A stretch of DNA of 64,000 nucleotides, taken from NCBI GenBank assembly GCA_023935145.1, contig CM043700.1:136868828-136932827 (forward strand), read 5' to 3'. This stretch comes from Bretschneidera sinensis. Taxonomy: Eukaryota > Streptophyta > Magnoliopsida > Brassicales > Akaniaceae. This document shows positions 54,316 through 64,000 of the stretch, one piece after another (position 1 is the first letter of the stretch; each line of letters starts with the position of its first letter). The position numbers were made by a program, and so were the translations under genes. The notes beneath the pieces were generated by a model. It was not told the DNA's origin. It did not search any database and saw only the letters and a program-made list of their open reading frames with translations.

Positions 54316-55531
54316 ACTAATGGATAGAAGATTAAAATGAAAAAGAGGTACAAACAAAACATGCTCAAGTGTGAGTTGGGCAGACAAGCGCACAAAGCCA
54401 ATCCGACTGATAGAGACGGAATAACCATTAGGTAGAGTAACAGAAGAAGATGGAGTGCATGTAGAGGAAGTAAAACATACACAGGGAACAACATATATGG
54501 TGTGTCGCACCAGTATCAAGAACCCATGAAGAAGAAAGAATAGAGTTAGAACATGACTTGGAGGAGAAAGAAGAAATACCAGTGAAATTGGAGATAGACA
54601 GACCTGGCGACTGCGATTCACTTAGAGGTGTAATGGAGCTGTGGTTAAGCTACGAGTTGAGCAGAGCAATGAGCTGTTAGCATTGATTCAGAGTAAAGGA
54701 GCTCATAAAGGAACCAACAGTGAGAGTAGCAGATGAGTAACCTGAACCAACAACAGATCCCAAACCAGCTTGATTCGCAAAAGATTAAGTGGGCTAGATT
54801 TTGGGCTTAAACTTGTAGCTTGGTGGATAACCATGTAATTTGTAACATTTATCAATAGTGTGGCCCAAAATACCACAGTGAGAACAGCTAAGGCTGTCAT
54901 GTTTAGGCTTGGAGTTGGAATTGGCTACTTATATAGGGGAATGCTAGGTACCAAACACTATAGCCTCTGGCATGGGTGGTGTACCCAAACTGATGTCTCA
55001 CTGCCATTCCTTTTGTACAATAAATGCAAAAGCTTTGGTAATGGGAGGCAGAGGATCCATCATCAATATCTGAGCACGAATCTGAGCATAGGACTCATTG
55101 AGGCCCATTAGAAACTGCATAACAAATTCCCGTTGCTGGTCATCCATCCAAGTTTTCATGCCCCCACAAGTGCAAACAGGGACTGGTCGAAAATCCCGAA
55201 GCTCATCCCATTGGATTTTTAGGCGAGTATAGTAAGTATTGATATCAAAAGAGCCTTTGGACAAAGTAGCAAAGTGCTTATTAATCTGGAAAACATGAGG
55301 ATCATTGCTCTGATGAAACCGATCATGAAGATCGCGGCAAACACTCACCGCTGAACCGATGTATAAGAGACTATCAGTGAAGTCTTTAGCAACAGATTTG
55401 AGGATCCATGAGGTAACCATGCTGTTGCAATGAGACCACACACTCGAAAGGAGATCTATAGCAGAAGGGCGAAGAAGAGACTCCATGCAAGAAAGCATTA
55501 TTAACATCAAGTTGAGTAGGAGACCAACCAT
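54316..55531 (-). pseudogene. Inverted protease, zinc knuckle and gag of unit F2
   Basis: On the minus strand, gag (54998-55531, 177 codons open: [19 protein letters not shown] ... FVMQFLMGLNESYAQIRAQ) leads to the knuckle CSHCGILGHTIDKC (about 54850-54900), a Ser/Gln-rich linker, and the protease (LDTGATHHICC, about 54500-54530; LEHVLFVPLFHFNLLSISALIP at the end). The block is in normal order but opposite to the LTR direction. Stops and frameshifts lie in the linker and protease. The gag start is fused to RT codons (NNAFLHG) at about 55490. Confidence 0.82.
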
Positions 55532-55540
55532 GTATAGTAG

Positions 55541-55850
55541 CTAGGGTAAGGAGAATTTTAACAATAACCAGCTTTGCAATAGGTGAAAAAGTGTCAAGAA
55601 AATCAACGCCCTCTTGTTGAGTGTACTATTGGCCACTAGGCGAGCTTTGTAACGTTTAATAGAGCCATCAGCTTTATATTTTATCTTATAGACCCATTTG
55701 TAACTGATTAGACATTTGCTAAGAGGTAGAGTGGTTAAAGACCAAGTGGAATTGGTTTCCAAAGCTTGCAGATCAGTACACATTGCCTCTTGCCACTCAG
55801 GAATCTCAATAGCCAGTGAATAATATGTGGGCTCAGTGTGAGAGGAAATG
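55541..55850 (-). pseudogene. Inverted 5' part of RT, unit F2
   Basis: The minus-strand reading has MCTDLQALETNSTWSLTTLP, SYKWVYKIKYKADGSIKRYK and ARLVA, then a frame break and VDFLD-like, FSPIAKL-like codons. It ends at NNAFLHG, shorter than in F1, so F2 is a further deletion of the F1 arrangement. Confidence 0.8.
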
Positions 55851-55854
55851 GCAA

Positions 55855-56698
55855 GGAATTGAAACTTTCCCTTGATATTCGGTTCAAACTCAAAGATTTG
55901 AGAGATTTAAAGTATTTATTGGGATTAGAGGTAGCCCGTTCTAACAAGGGAATTTCTATTAGCCAACAGTATTATGCCTTGCAACTAATTTTGGATGTTG
56001 GTTATCTTGGTTATAAACCAGCATGCACTCCCATGGAACCTAACCTCAGGCTTTCTCAAAATGAAGGAGACTTACTTGACGATCCAATAATGTACGAACG
56101 GATGATTGGTAAGTTGCTTTATCTTACCATCACAAGACCTGATCTCTCTTATTCGGTAAACCGTCTTAGTCAATTTCTTGCCACTCCAAGATTACCCCAT
56201 TTAAAAGTAACTCAACGTATACTTCAGTATCCCATTGGATTTTCAGGTTAATATAGTAAGTATTGACATCAAAAGAACCTTGAGACAAAGTAGCAAGGTG
56301 CATCATTGATCTCTTGGATGTCTAGGAAACAACACACAGTATCTCGATCCTCTACATAAGCTGAGTATCGCTCTATGGCCAATGCAACTTGTAAACTCAT
56401 GTGGCTGTTGTCCCTGCTCAAAGATTTATTTGTTCCTCATCCAAATCTAGCTTTGCTATTTTGTGATAATCAAGCAGCTCTACATATAGTTGCCAATCCA
56501 GTGTTTCATGAGCGTACGAAGCATATAGAGATCGATTGTCATGTTGTTCAAGAAAAAATTCAGAATGGTTACTTGAAAACCTTACACATATCATCACAAC
56601 ATCAATTGGCAGATACATTTACTAAGGCTCTTCACCCTACTCGGTTCATGTTTTTGCTTGGAAAGATGAGAATTCACAACATTTATTCTCCATCTTGA
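55855..56698 (+). pseudogene. 3' part of RT and RNase H of unit F2, with a gag patch
   Basis: Plus-strand codons ([54 protein letters not shown]) reach LKVTQRILQY at about 56228. A piece of about 75 bp (56230-56303) is minus-strand gag sequence (compare 55205-55280). RNase H resumes at SLISWMSRKQHT and continues [13 protein letters not shown] ... [16 protein letters not shown]. The first RNase H Asp region is lost to the patch. Confidence 0.8.
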
Positions 56699-56705
56699 GG
56701 GGGAG

Positions 56706-56933
56706 TGTTAGAGAAATTATACCTATCCTTCTATTTGCTCTGTATTTTCTGTTATGAAGAATATTCCCTAGTTTGTTATTTCATCAATATCTGTGCTGAA
56801 GTAAGCTGGAGGTTGTTACAATTTGTTATCATTGTCTCCAACCCCTATATATTGTTCTTTGGTATGTACTCGTTGAATGCAATGTAGGGATGAATATTTC
56901 ATCATTTTATTCATTCCCTTACCTTTTCTAATA
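56706..56933 (+). repeat. 3' LTR of unit F2 (228 bp)
   Basis: It begins TGTTAG and ends CTAATA, after a GAGGGGGAG polypurine tract. ATAAG (56934-56938) follows; ATAAA precedes the matching LTR at 59351. Confidence 0.85.
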
Positions 56934-59350
56934 ATAAGTGAATGGAAGAGTCAAGAGGCTAAAAGTTAGGAGTGATGAAAAATTTGTCATGAATGACAAT
57001 GATACTTTACAAAATAACTAATCTAGAAAAATTCAGCTTATTTAATGTGATTCTCATTTGGTGTTCTGTATAAAAATCAAACAAGTCGAAATGTTGAATG
57101 TGTCTTTCTCATTAACTAAATATCCAATTTTTTTGAAAGGACCTACCCATTTTGTTTGGTCTGTGGAATTTGAGAACTATCAGTCTAGTACAATAAAAAA
57201 AAAAGAGGGAAATTTAAAATGTACATCGACCACCTTTAAACTATGAATATTTAGCTTTTAGGTTCTTATATTATGAATTAATATCATTTTTTAAAATTTT
57301 TAATTAATTGCAATGTAATATTGTAACATTTTCAAACATTGTTTATCAACGAAATTATTTTAAAAACTTAACAATATAAAGAATTTGATAATTATATTTT
57401 TATACATTTGCACAGATAAATATGATACACCATGTAAAATCTATAAGAATTGTTTTAGTATTAAAATGTTAACTTCTTGTTTTTATTATTAAAAAATACA
57501 AAAAAAAAACAAGTGATTGAAAAATTCATAAAATAATATTTGATGACTTCAAAATAGTTCTTAGAATTCATTGAAACCTTGTTTTGTAGCATTTAAAAAT
57601 CTTATAAAAATGAGAAAAAAAATAGATTTTAAATTGATAAAGGTGATAACTTTGTGCAACTAATTAAAAGTTTTGAAGATCTTTGAAACCAACTTCGTAA
57701 TTTACTAAAATATCTAAATTCAATCAATCCAAAGTTTATGAGCCTTTTGATGCAATTTTCCTTAAAGTTAACACCATCTGATGTGAAATATAACAGAGAA
57801 ATAAAGCATAACTGTGTCAGTTGGAATATTGAATTAACAAATCAAATTTGTAGCACTGAGATAGAAGAGCTTCACTATCAGTTGTAGCACTGAGATGCCC
57901 CAACTTACTCGTGGCCGAATAAAGATGACTGGGAAGATGAAGAAGAAAACCCATGATTCAGTTATGTTTGCACTCTCTCTGCCTGGCTCAAAAAGTATTT
58001 TTATTTGGAACACCAGTTCAATGTACATACAAAGTATTAATAATTGAATGGTTTATTTTTTTTTAGTATGGGTTGAAAGTTTCCAACCTTACTACTGGAC
58101 AGAGATTTTAATGTTTTTCATCCATACATCAAAAACAAAAAAGACTTGAAAGATCCCTCACAGAATTATGAGCCAGCCAGGGAAAATAACAAGTAATCCT
58201 AGTTGAAATATCTTTTGTTTTCTTTTATTTCTGTTTACTTGGTTGTGTTTTGGCTCGCAAAAGAACAACTTTTGTCTTGTTACCCTATAGTCTCTTCCAT
58301 TCATTTATTATCTTGTTAGAATTGTTGCTTCAGGGGAAGTTATTTTGAAGATAATAAATGAATGAAAGAGTTAAGAGGCTAAAAATCAAAAGGGATGAAG
58401 AAGAATTTGTCATGAACGAAAGTGATACCTTACTAATTGGCCTAAGGCACCTCAAGTCCAAAATAATTCAAATTAGTGTGATTCTCTTTTGGCGTTCTGG
58501 AATAAAAATAAGAGAAGCTGAAATATTAAACCTGGGATGTGCACTCGATCTTTTTGAGACTCCAACTCAATATTTAATTTTTTTCTCTTTTATTAATTTA
58601 TCTTAGATGCTAAATATCAATAATATCCTTAAGAGCATGTTTGGTTGCACAAAGAATTATGCTTGAGAGGGATGAAGCTTTCGTATTTGTATTGATAGTC
58701 TGATTGACTTATGCCGAATAGGATTACCTTTTAAACTTGCCAATCTTATGGTTTTAAATTGAACATACTTTACCAATAAGAACATCAGCACCTTATCTCC
58801 TCCATCCCCCTTAAACATAATTTTAGTCTTAATTTTGTTCCATTTCTTGTACAACCAAACGGATTCTAAGGGTAGTTAAGGACTTTTGAACTTACTTTAA
58901 GTTAATTTACGATCAACAAATATTTTTAAGGGTGCATTTGAGAGTGTTGTGTTGTAGCTACGCTGATGCCAAAAGTGCTGTGAGAGTGTTGTGTTGTAGC
59001 TACGTGATGCCAAAAGTGCTATGAGAGTGTTGGTACGAAAAGAGCTGTGAGAAATGGTGTTGCTAAAAGCTCAGTGTAGCGCTTGGTAAACTGTCTTGCA
59101 AAAGCACTGTGTAAGTGTTGTGATCAATAACTTAACAGTTAAGGTTTGTATTTTTACACATTTGGGCATGAGTTTGAGTCTTAGACTTGTGTACACCTCA
59201 TAACAAAAGACGTACGTCAAACGAATAGAAACATCTAAAAATTTACCCGGATGTTTTGCTTTCGCCTTGCCTCTAAACGCGCTTTGAACGATCAAGAAAA
59301 CGCCTTTGAAAATAATTGTTAGCATTTTAAAAGAAATTGTTGATAATAAA
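56934..59350. other. Non-LTR spacer between two copies of the nest
   Basis: This is AT-rich sequence in which I recognise no gene or RT motif. A diverged direct repeat links 56934-57130 with about 58348-58600 (GTGAATGGAAGAGTCAAGAG against ATGAATGAAAGAGTTAAGAG at their starts). Short open frames here (for example 58358-58606, 82 codons) match no family I know and are probably chance. It may be the original host DNA flanking the nest. Confidence 0.6.
58940..59055. repeat. Tandem repeat of about 45 bp
   Basis: GAGAGTGTTGTGTTGTAGCT and its continuation, with TGATGCCAAAAGTGCT, occur twice, plus a partial third copy. Downstream words such as AGTGTAGCGCTTGGTAAACTG are reminiscent of ends of hAT-like miniature elements, but I see no clear terminal inverted repeats. 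Confidence 0.5.
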
Positions 59351-59590
59351 TATTAGAGAAACTATACCTCTCCTTCTATTTTCTTTGTATTTTCTGTTAT
59401 GAAGAATATTCCCTAGTTTGTTATCTCACCAATATCTGTGCTGAGGTGAGCTAGAGGTTGTTACAATTTGTTATCGTTGTCTCCAACCCCTATATATTAT
59501 TCTTTGGTCTGTACTCTTTGAATGCAATGTAGTAATGAATATTTCATCATTTTATTCATTCCCTTACCTTTTCTAATATGGTATCAGAGC
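59351..59590 (+). repeat. LTR (228 bp) and PBS at the head of the right-hand F array
   Basis: TATTAG to CTAATA (59351-59578), then TGGTATCAGAGC (59579-59590). ATAAA (59346-59350) precedes it. With ATAAG after the F2 LTR (56934-56938) this fits one slightly decayed TSD. The 5' end of the array thus appears to the right of its 3' end. Confidence 0.8.
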
Positions 59591-60303
59591 ACTAATGGAT
59601 AGAAGATTAAAATGAAAAAGAGGTACAAACAAAACATGCTCAAGTGTGAGTTGGGCAGATAAGTGCACAGAGCCAATCCGACTGATAAGGACGGAATGAC
59701 CATTGGGTAGAGTAACAGAAGAAGATGGAGTGGGTGTAAAAGAAGCGAAACATAGACAGGGAACAACATACATGGTGTGTCGCACCAATATCTAGAACCC
59801 ATGAAGAAGAAAGAATAGAGTTAGAACATGACTTGGAGGAGAAAGAAGAAATACCCGTGAAATTGGAGACAGACGGACCAGGTGACTGCGATTCACTGAG
59901 AGGTGTAATGGAGTTGTGGTTGAGCTGTGAGCTGAGAGCAATGAGCTGTTGGCATTGATTCATAGTAAGGGAGCTCATAGAAGAACCAGCGGTGGGAGTA
60001 GTAGATGAGTAACCTGAACAAGCACTAGATCCCAAACCAGCTTGATTCGCAAAAGAGTGAGTGGGTTGGATTTTGGGCTTAAACTTGTAGCCCGGTGGAT
60101 GCCCATGTAATTTGTAACATTTATCAATAGTGTGGCCCAAAATACCACAGTGAGAACAACTAAACCTGTCACGTTTGGGCTTGGAGTTGGAATTGGCTGC
60201 TGATACAAAGGGATGCTGGGTACCAAACGCCATAGCCTCCGGCATGGGCGGCGTACCAGAACCGATGTCCCGCTGTCGTTCCTCTTGTACAATAAGTGCA
60301 AAA
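59591..60303 (-). pseudogene. Inverted protease, zinc knuckle and gag end, right-hand F copy
   Basis: A minus-strand frame of 201 codons (59640-60245) has the knuckle CSHCGILGHTIDKC and the linker YKLHGHPPGYKFKPK. A Ser-rich segment and the protease motif LDIGATHHVCC follow, before a frame break. It continues to LEHVLFVPLFHFNLL at about 59600-59640. The block stops at AAAGCTTT, the GCTTT target of H1. It is the counterpart of the F1 block that is missing at the left of 42935. Confidence 0.82.
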
Positions 60304-60315
60304 GCTTTTGTTGAC
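60304..60315 (+). repeat. H1 target site and first 7 bp of an H1-type LTR
   Basis: GCTTT (60304-60308) is followed by TG (60309-60310) and TTGAC (60311-60315), which together make the TGTTGAC start of the sirevirus LTR. At the left of the window element A ends at TTGACTCTCAC, the continuation of that LTR. GCTTT also follows the H1 3' LTR at 42935. Confidence 0.82.
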
Positions 60316-61587
60316 TGTTGTGCATTTATCTACTTAAATAAATGGGCAAATAATCGCACTCGTTTTACTTGCAAGTGCACAAGGTCAACAGTGTAGTATA
60401 GTGTGCGAATGCAAGATCATCTCCATAGGGATTGGTAAAGTTCAATTTAGAATTATATTCGCAATATAAAGAGATAGAAATAATAAAAGTGTTGAGAAAT
60501 AATAAATATAAAATACTAAGGATAACGGTGTAGGGACTTGATATCCACCACTAACTATGCGACCTCAATACAATAGTATGCCAGTATTTTAAATATGCAA
60601 TGAATACCTAATGTTTGTTAACCTAAGGGCATGGTATCTACTTCTTAGGCTATTGATCTCCCTAAGCAACAAGTTAGGCATGGTATCTACTCTAACTCTT
60701 CTCTTTCTTAAGGGATTCAACATGGTATCTACTCCCGATTTTCCATGTTGATTAATCCAAGAATCCGGTATGGATATCTTTTGTTACTATTGTTGAACTC
60801 AGGGCTCGGTCATCCGAATTGATTCAACTAACTAATCCATACCACATGCATACGTTGATCAAACAAACACATATGAGGAATTTAAATAAACACAGGCATT
60901 AATCAAGTTAAGCAACATAACATAAATATCACAAAGGCACCAATACTGAATTATTGAATAAACATAATTAGGGCTTCAATCAAACCCTTACTAAAAAGTT
61001 AATTACACATAATAAGATAAAAAGGAAAGAAGAAACCCGAAAATATTATGGAGAAGAGTCTTCAATTCGTCTCCACAATCTCTTCCTTCGGGCTCGTCCA
61101 GCCTCCGGTCTCCCCGAACAAAAACTAAAACTAAAAGGGAGCGTGATCCCCCAAAAGGGAGATCTACTCCAAAGGGAGATTAAAAGATAAAAGAAGGGAT
61201 CCCCTAATTTGTTTTTTACTAGTGTATTTATAGGGGTTGAATAATCCTAGAAGACTCAGGAAACCTTAAATTTCCTAAAACATAAAAACTTCTTTGTTTT
61301 CAAAACTGGTTCTGCCGTTTTACTGTTCACGCCCGTACATGTGAGCTCGATCGCATATGTGGTGCGTTCGATTGCCCAGAGGAGTGCACTCGATCGCAAT
61401 CTAGCCAGTAGTTGCTCCAGGATTTCCAGATTTCTTCCTTTAAGTGCCAAAAATGCTCCTTTTTCTCCAAGACCCTACAAAAACGTGTAAAACACAAAAG
61501 TGAAGTAAAATAGACTAAAATATATAGATAAAGAGCTTAACAAATGTAAATTAAGAGGCTTAAATATGAATATTTAAGCACCTATTA
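60316..61587 (-). repeat. 3' LTR of E (1272 bp)
   Basis: It begins TGTTGTGC. On the minus strand its start is TAATAGG, one change from TGATAGG. The constant-loop hairpin array (about 60617-60750) has lost one unit by deletion between two CATGGTATCTACT copies. The first hairpin here has intact arms CCTAAG/CTTAGG. A palindrome cluster is at 61345-61400. Confidence 0.88.
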
Positions 61588-63010
61588 CACCCCCAAACTT
61601 ACATATTGCTAGTCCCTTAGCAATACAAAACTAAAAACTAACTGAAAAATAAAGGTACATAGATAAATCTGCTGTTCATGGTGTCCACAAAAGTTTAGGT
61701 ATCGCACAAAATCATGACTTGCATTCATGAACAAGCTTAAACAATACAAACACATCTTCTTAATGAATCCAAGTTTTAAACGTTGATTACTTACATGAGG
61801 TAGGTTAAGGCATCACAAGTCTGATTTTTAGTGTGTGGTGAATTAGCACATAAAGATGAAGCTTCCAAATATCTCTAATGTATTGTGTTTTAGTGTCTTA
61901 ACATTCATCGAATTTCCTATCAGAATGAACACAAGTGGTATAGTTTTCTTTCTTTTCTTTTTTCTTTTATCATGAGTTTTTTTCTTCTTCTTTTTTGGTA
62001 AGTTGGGTTCCATTAAGCTTTCTAGTTGACCCATGTAGCGAGTGTTTAACCAATGACTCCCAAACTAGATGGTTTTAGGGCATTAGGTGTAGAGACACCC
62101 CTAAGGACTTACTAACTCGAGTAAAAAAGGCTGCAAAACTAAATGGTCTTAATGCATCCAAGCAAAATCCTCACTTTTTGACGTGAACACGCACTGCTTA
62201 CTGAGGCAGAGGTCCAGTTACTCAGTGAAAACCTTACTTAATGATCATTCTATGCATAATTCCCACTTTTTGACGTGAACACTCACTGCTTACTGAGGCA
62301 AGAGGTCTAGTTACTCAGTGGAAACTTTTTTTTCTACTGATCATTAGGAGCATCTTATTTTCTCTTTTTGCACAATAAATATTTTTCTCTATTTTTCTAT
62401 GCCAAAGTGTTATTCTAACAAGTTATTCGATTACAACTAGGTCATGGAAACATATACATTAAAATCACATGTCATGCCCCACACAATTATGTGTTAATGT
62501 GCTCGTGTTAGATTAGATCAAGCTTGTGAATCCTTAAACAACTTAAAAGTGGTAATTAAAGTTTAAAACTCAATTATTAGACCATGTATTCAAGGTTTTA
62601 AGTTCACTTATGAAGTCAAATCATACTATTCGTTAAGATCAACCAAAATTTTTAGAACAAAATGAACATGTATTTATCTTTTAAACAAAAAATTGGGACA
62701 TAACATGTGTGAATGTGTCCCCATACCCCCAAACTTAAATTGCACATTGTCCCCAATCTGCGAAAAGCATAGAAGGATCTGACCTGGGGGATGGAGAACT
62801 CGTTGGGCTGGCATGGCTCATAGCACACCCCCAAACTTGAACGGATGTACACAATGTCCCTAAAAAGACAAGGAAAAACTAACGTAATACGGGAAAACAA
62901 AGAGTACAATAAATAAATAAATAATAATAAATATAAAAAAATAATAAAAGGATAAGTTGTGGGGTGCCTCCCATAAGCGCTAAGTTTAACGTCTTCAACC
63001 GAACCAAGCT
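61588..63010 (-). other. 3' non-coding region of E
   Basis: The polypurine tract (complement) is near 61589-61600. The AGGTGT/ACACC(C) hairpin is at 62085-62100. The conserved CTTACTGAGG...CAGTTACTCAG block occurs twice (62172-62232, 62266-62326). PPT-like tracts are near 62725 and 62826. No gene is seen. Confidence 0.75.
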
Positions 63011-63842
63011 TTATTTTACTCCAAAACTAAGATTGGCAGCAGCTAGCATAGGAAATGTCTTGTTCTCTCCCATATAAACATAAGGTAAGTGCTCTGGCAA
63101 CTGCTTGAATTCCAAGTTAGGTGCTTGTACAATAAAATGGAAAATAGTATTAGTAGGCACATGAGGGTCAAAAGGATCGGTGTACTTACTTGGATGCTTT
63201 GGTGAGGCCTCAAGAAGGTGCACAGTGTCGATGATGTCATTAGTAACATTCTCACATTTAGGCTCAGTATCTGATCCTTTGAAACAATGGGTGAGGGTGG
63301 TCTCCAATGGATCAATGCGATGGACATGACAAACTTGCTCAACAACACTTTGCTTTCGTTCACTTAGCTCTTTAGCAATTTGCCCCACTTGTACTTCCAA
63401 TCTTTGAATAGCTTGCTCATGCCTTGCAGTGGTTTCCCTTTGCTCGGTCATAAATTGATCTTGTGATGTTATCAATTGCCTTACCATACTCTCTAGATCA
63501 CTCTTCTTTGACTCTTGAATTGGTTGGGATGCTTGGTGGAAGTTCCTTTGTTGCCCTTGAAGCATTTGGATTGTTGCTCTATGAGTGATTCCGTCATCCA
63601 GGATTATAGGTATTTGCATAAATGTTATAGTTTTTCGGTCCCACATAGTCCGTTTGCTCTTGATCTGTAGATAAATATAAAGGGCAAGTGTCAGTAGTGT
63701 GATCAAAATGAGAACATATAGCACATACCTGGAGTTGTTTGGCTCGTGGGCTAGGTGAGATGTTTTGAGCAGTCATGGTGTTTATAAGCATATCAAGCTT
63801 CATCTCCATAGCAGCTAGATAAGTATATGTAGCTTCCGCCAT
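63011..63842 (-). pseudogene. Truncated gag of element E, frameshifted
   Basis: This is the same extent as in A. It starts MAEATYTYLAAMEMKLDM, with the knuckle CAICSHFDHTTDTC and NTYNPG, then a frame change near 63594. A Q-rich region (LITSQDQFMTEQRETTARHE) follows, ending LEFKQLPEHLPYVYMGEN. The shared frame break with A supports common descent. The first two Met-to-knuckle codons are intact. Confidence 0.7.
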
Positions 63843-64000
63843 TGGTACTTCTCCTTCAAAGGAATTAGTTGAAAAACTTCAATGCAGCAGTTTCAGTACT
63901 ATTGTTTGGGTACTCTCTGGAGCTTTTGGGCTCGATCACACCAAGAACAACGCTTGATCGCACTGGGCTTGCGTTCGATCGCGGGATAGAAACTTCTATG

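Larger units (their letters stand above)
60316..64000 (-). mobile_element. E: 3' portion of the A-family non-autonomous gypsy element
   Basis: Reading right to left the window holds the gag remnant, the 3' non-coding region, the polypurine tract and the 3' LTR (60316-61587). The left flank is TTGAC, the same 5-mer as A's right flank. Bases 62404-64000 match 1-1597 without net indels, about 49 substitutions by eye. E and A are best read as duplicate copies of one insertion. Confidence 0.88.

Noticed and set aside
57834..58028. Minus-strand frame of 64 codons in the spacer
   Set aside because: Short, no recognisable motif, and in AT-rich DNA where such frames are expected by chance.
58358..58606. 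Plus-strand frame of 82 codons in the spacer
   Set aside because: The paralogous copy near 56940 has stops in the same frame, so coding is unlikely.
58940..59330. Possible hAT-like miniature transposon around the 45-bp tandem repeat
   Set aside because: I could not find matching terminal inverted repeats with an 8-bp target duplication; kept only as a repeat.
60311..60315. TTGAC flanking both A and E taken as insertion-site preference
   Set aside because: The adjoining TG and GCTTT also match the H1 junctions, so duplication of one insertion explains it better.

Overview
The window looks like eukaryotic plant nuclear DNA, most likely from a eudicot. It is AT-rich, I recognise no host gene, and almost every base belongs to a nest of LTR retrotransposons. 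Their primer-binding sites match plant tRNA-Asp (Ty3/gypsy, Athila-like) or initiator tRNA-Met (Ty1/copia and one chromovirus-like element). Nested insertions, Athila-type elements and a large tandem duplication suggest pericentromeric heterochromatin; that last step is inference.

Layout, resolved from target-site duplications (TSDs). A rearranged copia array F (228-bp LTRs) sits in a 2.4-kb non-LTR spacer. Into F went a sirevirus-like copia H1 (3126-42934, TSD GCTTT) and a chromovirus-like derivative D (44374-53333, TSD CACTC). Into H1 went gypsy element A (1-3125, TSD TTGAC), a second sirevirus B (6546-20503, TSD ACAAA), a solo gypsy LTR (20784-22159, TSD GCTTG) and a non-autonomous gypsy G (22543-37654, TSD TCATG). 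Into G went a young, apparently intact Athila element I (22607-32109, TSD GTGCA). Into B went a non-autonomous Athila derivative J (10957-15349). Into D went a second, very young copy of the same derivative, C (45998-51689, TSD ATGTG). At the right, 56934-59350 is the spacer, 59351-60308 is the head of another F array, 60309-60315 is the first 7 bp of an H1-type LTR, and 60316-64000 is element E.

The right end repeats the left end. Bases 62404-64000 align with 1-1597 at a constant offset of 62,403, about 97% identical by eye. The nested junctions (H1 in F at GCTTT, A/E in H1 at TTGAC) are split between the two ends. The locus therefore appears to be a tandem duplication of about 62.4 kb, or a haplotype-duplication assembly artefact.

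How the parts relate. Element I encodes one 1828-residue Gag-Pol with protease, RT, RNase H and integrase motifs intact, and could be the autonomous partner. J and C share its LTRs, PBS and 3' non-coding region but carry only a 573-codon ORF (zinc knuckle, linker, start of RT). A, E and G form a second non-autonomous family with a similar gag remnant, different LTRs, and the same conserved 3' non-coding block as I. H1 and B are sirevirus-like copia elements with a downstream ORF in the position of env. That ORF has its own promoter-like region, which carries the same CCAGTCGACTGG palindrome array as the LTR. The main unexplained signals are the palindrome arrays upstream of TATA boxes in two unrelated superfamilies, a set of hairpins with a constant loop and different stems in the A/E/G LTRs, tandem GNRA-type hairpins in the sirevirus leader, and inverted internal blocks in F.
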